Origin: Propionibacteriaceae bacterium
Lineage (GTDB): Bacteria; Actinomycetota; Actinomycetes; Propionibacteriales; Propionibacteriaceae
Length of the DNA stretch: 7,544 nucleotides
Direction of reading: 5' to 3'
NCBI GenBank assembly: GCA_031282235.1
Contig: JAITED010000161.1
Span: forward strand, 1 to 7,544
Of this stretch, positions 6,137 to 7,544 are shown in pieces. The stretch's first letter is position 1; every line of letters begins with the position of its first letter. Position numbers and translations under genes: made by a program. The notes below the pieces were generated by a model. The model was not told where the DNA came from. It made no database searches and was given only the letters and a program-made list of their open reading frames with translations.

Positions 6137-6724
6137 TCAGTTGAGCTTGGTGACGAACTCCAAGCTGGCCCACCACAGGGTTACGACACCAGCTATGCCG
6201 CCCAGCAAGCAGTAGAACAGCTCGCCGATGGCCATTTGTCCGTAGTTACTCCACTTAGAAGCCCCATCCTTAAAGGAGCCGGGGATGCTCGGGAAGTAAC
6301 TCATACCCGCGAAGAACACCCCAGCGCCGCAGAACAGAGCCGGAACGTAGTTGAACGGAGCGCTGGTGAGCTGCAGGAACAGCACCGGGATGCAGACAAT
6401 CACTAATGCGATGGGGACTGCCCAGAAACCGGTCTTGCCGATAATGGCCGCGAGTTCGAAAATTGCGACAGCGGCGCAGATGCCTAGTGCGTAGCTAATC
6501 ATCGTCCAGATGATGCCCTTCCAGTAGTAGGTGCCCGCCTCGGCGGCGTTGAAAGCACCAGACAGGAACAGCAATGCCCACGCTTGGAATGAGACCCAGC
6601 CACCACCAGCCTTGAACGGGCCGATGCCACCTTTGCCGACTGCAAACTGGTCGATGACCTGAATCACCGCCGCCAACACCCCGATAGAGATGGAGTAGGC
6701 GACCAAGTTGTATGCGAATGTCAT
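6137..6724 (-). CDS. DUF1097-family inner-membrane protein, possible transporter
   Basis: A 195-residue polytopic membrane protein with about six hydrophobic helices (roughly 5-25, 43-63, 68-92, 98-119, 125-143, 163-188). Loops are short, apart from a Gly-rich one (about 29-42) and a polar one (about 144-162). NYVPALFCGAGVFFAG (125-140) closely resembles the FVPGTFIGACATFAG segment of E. coli YcdZ, as I recall it, and GGGWVSFQAWALLF resembles its earlier W-x-x-F block. This supports DUF1097, a family without an established function. GAAAGG (6733-6738) precedes the ATG at 6722-6724. It is the first gene of the operon, divergent from the regulator and followed by aldolase, phosphatase and kinase. 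No other permease lies within the window, so a role in moving the pathway's substrate or product is a reasonable but untested inference. Confidence 0.8.
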   Translation of the reverse strand: MTFAYNLVAYSISIGVLAAVIQVIDQFAVGKGGIGPFKAGGGWVSFQAWALLFLSGAFNAAEAGTYYWKGIIWTMISYALGICAAVAIFELAAIIGKTGFWAVPIALVIVCIPVLFLQLTSAPFNYVPALFCGAGVFFAGMSYFPSIPGSFKDGASKWSNYGQMAIGELFYCLLGGIAGVVTLWWASLEFVTKLN

Positions 6725-6765
6725 TTCTTATGCCTTTCAGTTATGGTTGTTTACTTGTCTCCGCT

Positions 6766-6797
6766 GAGCACGAGTAGCAACTTTGCCTACTCGGCTC
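6766..6797 (-). other. Stem-loop in the probable 5' leader of the DUF1097-deoC-HAD-kinase operon
   Basis: CGAGTAG (6771-6777) pairs perfectly with CTACTCG (6787-6793) around a 9-nt loop. GAGC (6766-6769) and GCTC (6794-6797) extend the stem to 11 bp with a single bulged A. It ends about 42 nt upstream of the DUF1097 start codon and leaves its ribosome binding site free. If the operon promoter lies near the repeats at 6897-6943, the leader is over 100 nt and includes this hairpin. It could be an mRNA-stabilising element, an attenuator or a protein site; no known riboswitch consensus is recognised. Confidence 0.55.
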
Positions 6798-6896
6798 ACC
6801 GGTGCAAGACAATTGGCACCACAGTTGGCGCTGTTTATTGCGGGAAGCTACTGCCGTCACTGCGCTGGCTACAGATGAAACCCCCATCCAGCTTTT

Positions 6897-6910
6897 GTAA
6901 CATATGTAAC
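6897..6910. promoter_or_regulatory. Putative regulator operator, copy 1
   Basis: GTAACATATGTAAC, a 14-bp site with GTAAC at both ends and a palindromic ACATATGT core. A near copy lies exactly 33 bp away, about three helical turns, between the divergent SorC-type regulator and the sugar operon. Binding by that regulator is inferred from position and repetition. Confidence 0.55.
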
Positions 6911-6929
6911 TTTCCGCTTGGCCACTGTG

Positions 6930-6943
6930 GTAACCTATGTAAT
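6930..6943. promoter_or_regulatory. Putative regulator operator, copy 2
   Basis: GTAACCTATGTAAT matches the copy at 6897 in 12 of 14 positions, in the same orientation. The two differences are at position 6 and the last base. It is the more degenerate of the two sites and lies 127 bp upstream of the regulator start codon. Confidence 0.5.
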
Positions 6944-6945
6944 CA

Positions 6946-7034
6946 GACTAGCGGTACCTCGGAGTTTGTCAAGCACTTGTATAGATGAGTTTGCGGCAAT
7001 TTTTGGATTTGCAAAAAAACCGCTCCCGCTAGTC
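6946..7034. repeat. 9-bp inverted repeat spanning the regulator leader
   Basis: GACTAGCGG (6946-6954) and its exact reverse complement CCGCTAGTC (7026-7034) are 71 bp apart. The right arm also takes part in a small CCCG/CGGG hairpin. The arms could be two half-sites for looping or a long-range RNA stem in the regulator leader. A chance match cannot be excluded. Confidence 0.4.
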
Positions 7035-7069
7035 GGGGAAGTAGGTTGTACCGGTATAGACAGGATGCC

Positions 7070-7544
7070 ATGACTCAGCCAATAAACGAGCGTTTGCGAC
7101 GCTTAGAACACGTCGCTCGGCTCTACTACGAACAGGATAAGACACAAGCCGAAATCGCTGCGCTCCTTAAAATTTCTCGCCCGCTGGTGTCCCGACTGCT
7201 CACCGAAGCCAAAACCGCCGGCATCGTAGAGATACGTATTCGTTCAGCGCTTACGAACACCAACCCTGCGCTGTGCGCCGTACAAGAAGCATACGGATTG
7301 GTCGGCGGGGTCTTGATACCCGAATACGCCGACGACGCTTCACTGAACGAGCACTCAGCTAAAGCGGCGTTGGAGTTGATTGACGAAGTGGGCGGTGGCC
7401 GGCTCGGGCTTGGTTGGGGGCACGTAATCGGCCAGATGGTGACGCTGCTTGACCAACTGCCCCCGCAGCACAGCAACATCACCGACATCACCCCGCTGGT
7501 GGGCAGTCGCGGTGTTCCGATTCGGCACTATCACTCCAACGAGA
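7070..7544 (+). CDS. SorC/DeoR-family sugar-responsive transcriptional regulator (partial, 3' end outside window)
   Basis: An open frame from the ATG at 7070-7072 runs without a stop to the window end, giving 158 residues of a protein normally a little over 300. Residues 11-56 form a helix-turn-helix of the SorC type: RLEHVARLYYEQDKTQAEIA, then the probable recognition helix SRPLVSRLLTEAKTAG, then an IVEIRI strand. From about 66 the sugar-phosphate effector domain begins (VQEAYGLVGGVLIP), with GRLGLGWGHVI at 110-120 and TPLVGSRG at 141-148, in family order. AGGA lies just 4 nt before the ATG, a short spacing; an ATG at 7065 is out of frame and stops at once. It is divergent from the sugar operon, the usual arrangement for a local regulator of it. 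The effector is probably a phosphorylated pathway intermediate, as in LsrR and B. subtilis DeoR. Confidence 0.9.
   Translation, partial: MTQPINERLRRLEHVARLYYEQDKTQAEIAALLKISRPLVSRLLTEAKTAGIVEIRIRSALTNTNPALCAVQEAYGLVGGVLIPEYADDASLNEHSAKAALELIDEVGGGRLGLGWGHVIGQMVTLLDQLPPQHSNITDITPLVGSRGVPIRHYHSNE

Larger units (their letters stand above)
6725..7069. promoter_or_regulatory. Divergent control region between the sugar operon and its regulator
   Basis: 345 bp without a gene. It holds a hairpin near the operon start (6766-6797), a small GGTGC/GCACC hairpin (6801-6820), two 14-bp repeats (6897-6910, 6930-6943), and a 9-bp inverted repeat with arms at 6946-6954 and 7026-7034. A TTGACA lies on the - strand at 6966-6971, a possible -35 for the operon. 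It has no clear -10 at 16-18 bp (the nearest candidate, TCTGAT, is at 19 bp). TATAGA occurs on the + strand at 7055-7060, only 9 bp before the regulator ATG and without a recognisable -35. Promoters must be here, but I cannot place them firmly. Confidence 0.6.

Noticed and set aside
6725..6890. Cobalamin riboswitch in the divergent region, suggested by the nearby cobamide genes and a GGTGCAA string
   Set aside because: The B12-box and the ordered conserved segments are not present on either strand, and the string fits a small local hairpin.
7126..7491. Open frame of 121 codons on the - strand at the right end
   Set aside because: Antisense to the SorC-type regulator, whose + strand frame has clear helix-turn-helix and effector-domain motifs.
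1..7544. tRNA, rRNA, transposase, integrase or toxin-antitoxin genes
   Set aside because: I saw no sequence or motif supporting any of these on either strand.

Overview
This is a moderately GC-rich bacterial window with good Shine-Dalgarno sites and occasional GTG or TTG starts. The style and gene content would suit an actinobacterium. No taxonomic marker is present, so that is a weak inference.

Layout, left to right. (1) The C-terminal end of an unrecognised + strand gene (2-349). (2) A short convergent gap (350-524) with three REP-like hairpin units, two of them in a head-to-head inverted pair. (3) On the - strand, an intact threonine-phosphate decarboxylase gene of cobamide synthesis (cobD, 525-1613). 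It lies directly behind a wrecked cbiB (1618-1886) that keeps only its N- and C-terminal coding ends, in different frames. (4) An aldo/keto reductase (1910-2863, -) whose leader holds four tandem 10-bp units, with a strong hairpin further upstream. (5) A - strand operon, in transcription order: a six-helix DUF1097-type membrane protein (6724-6137), a deoxyribose-phosphate aldolase homologue (6026-5307), a HAD phosphatase (5257-4595) and an FGGY carbohydrate kinase (4554-2998). (6) A 345-bp divergent control region with two copies of a 14-bp repeat 33 bp apart, a leader hairpin and a long-range inverted repeat. (7) The N-terminal 158 residues of a SorC/DeoR-type sugar-responsive regulator on the + strand (7070 to the window edge). 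Its stop codon lies outside the window.

The core looks like a self-contained, locally regulated carbohydrate catabolic locus: regulator, membrane protein, kinase, aldolase and phosphatase. The logic resembles the Lsr (AI-2) system: SorC-type repressor, FGGY kinase and DeoC-superfamily aldolase. Parts of the kinase also resemble LsrK. However, there is no Lsr ABC transporter and no LsrG in view. The aldolase keeps the DERA catalytic residues but has a remodelled phosphate-binding region, so its substrate may not be deoxyribose 5-phosphate. The only membrane protein is a DUF1097 member of unknown function, which makes it a candidate uptake or efflux component for this substrate. The aldo/keto reductase could consume an aldehyde product but has its own leader and may be separate. 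The cobamide genes at the left are a decaying module, with the decarboxylase still intact and its partner CbiB destroyed.
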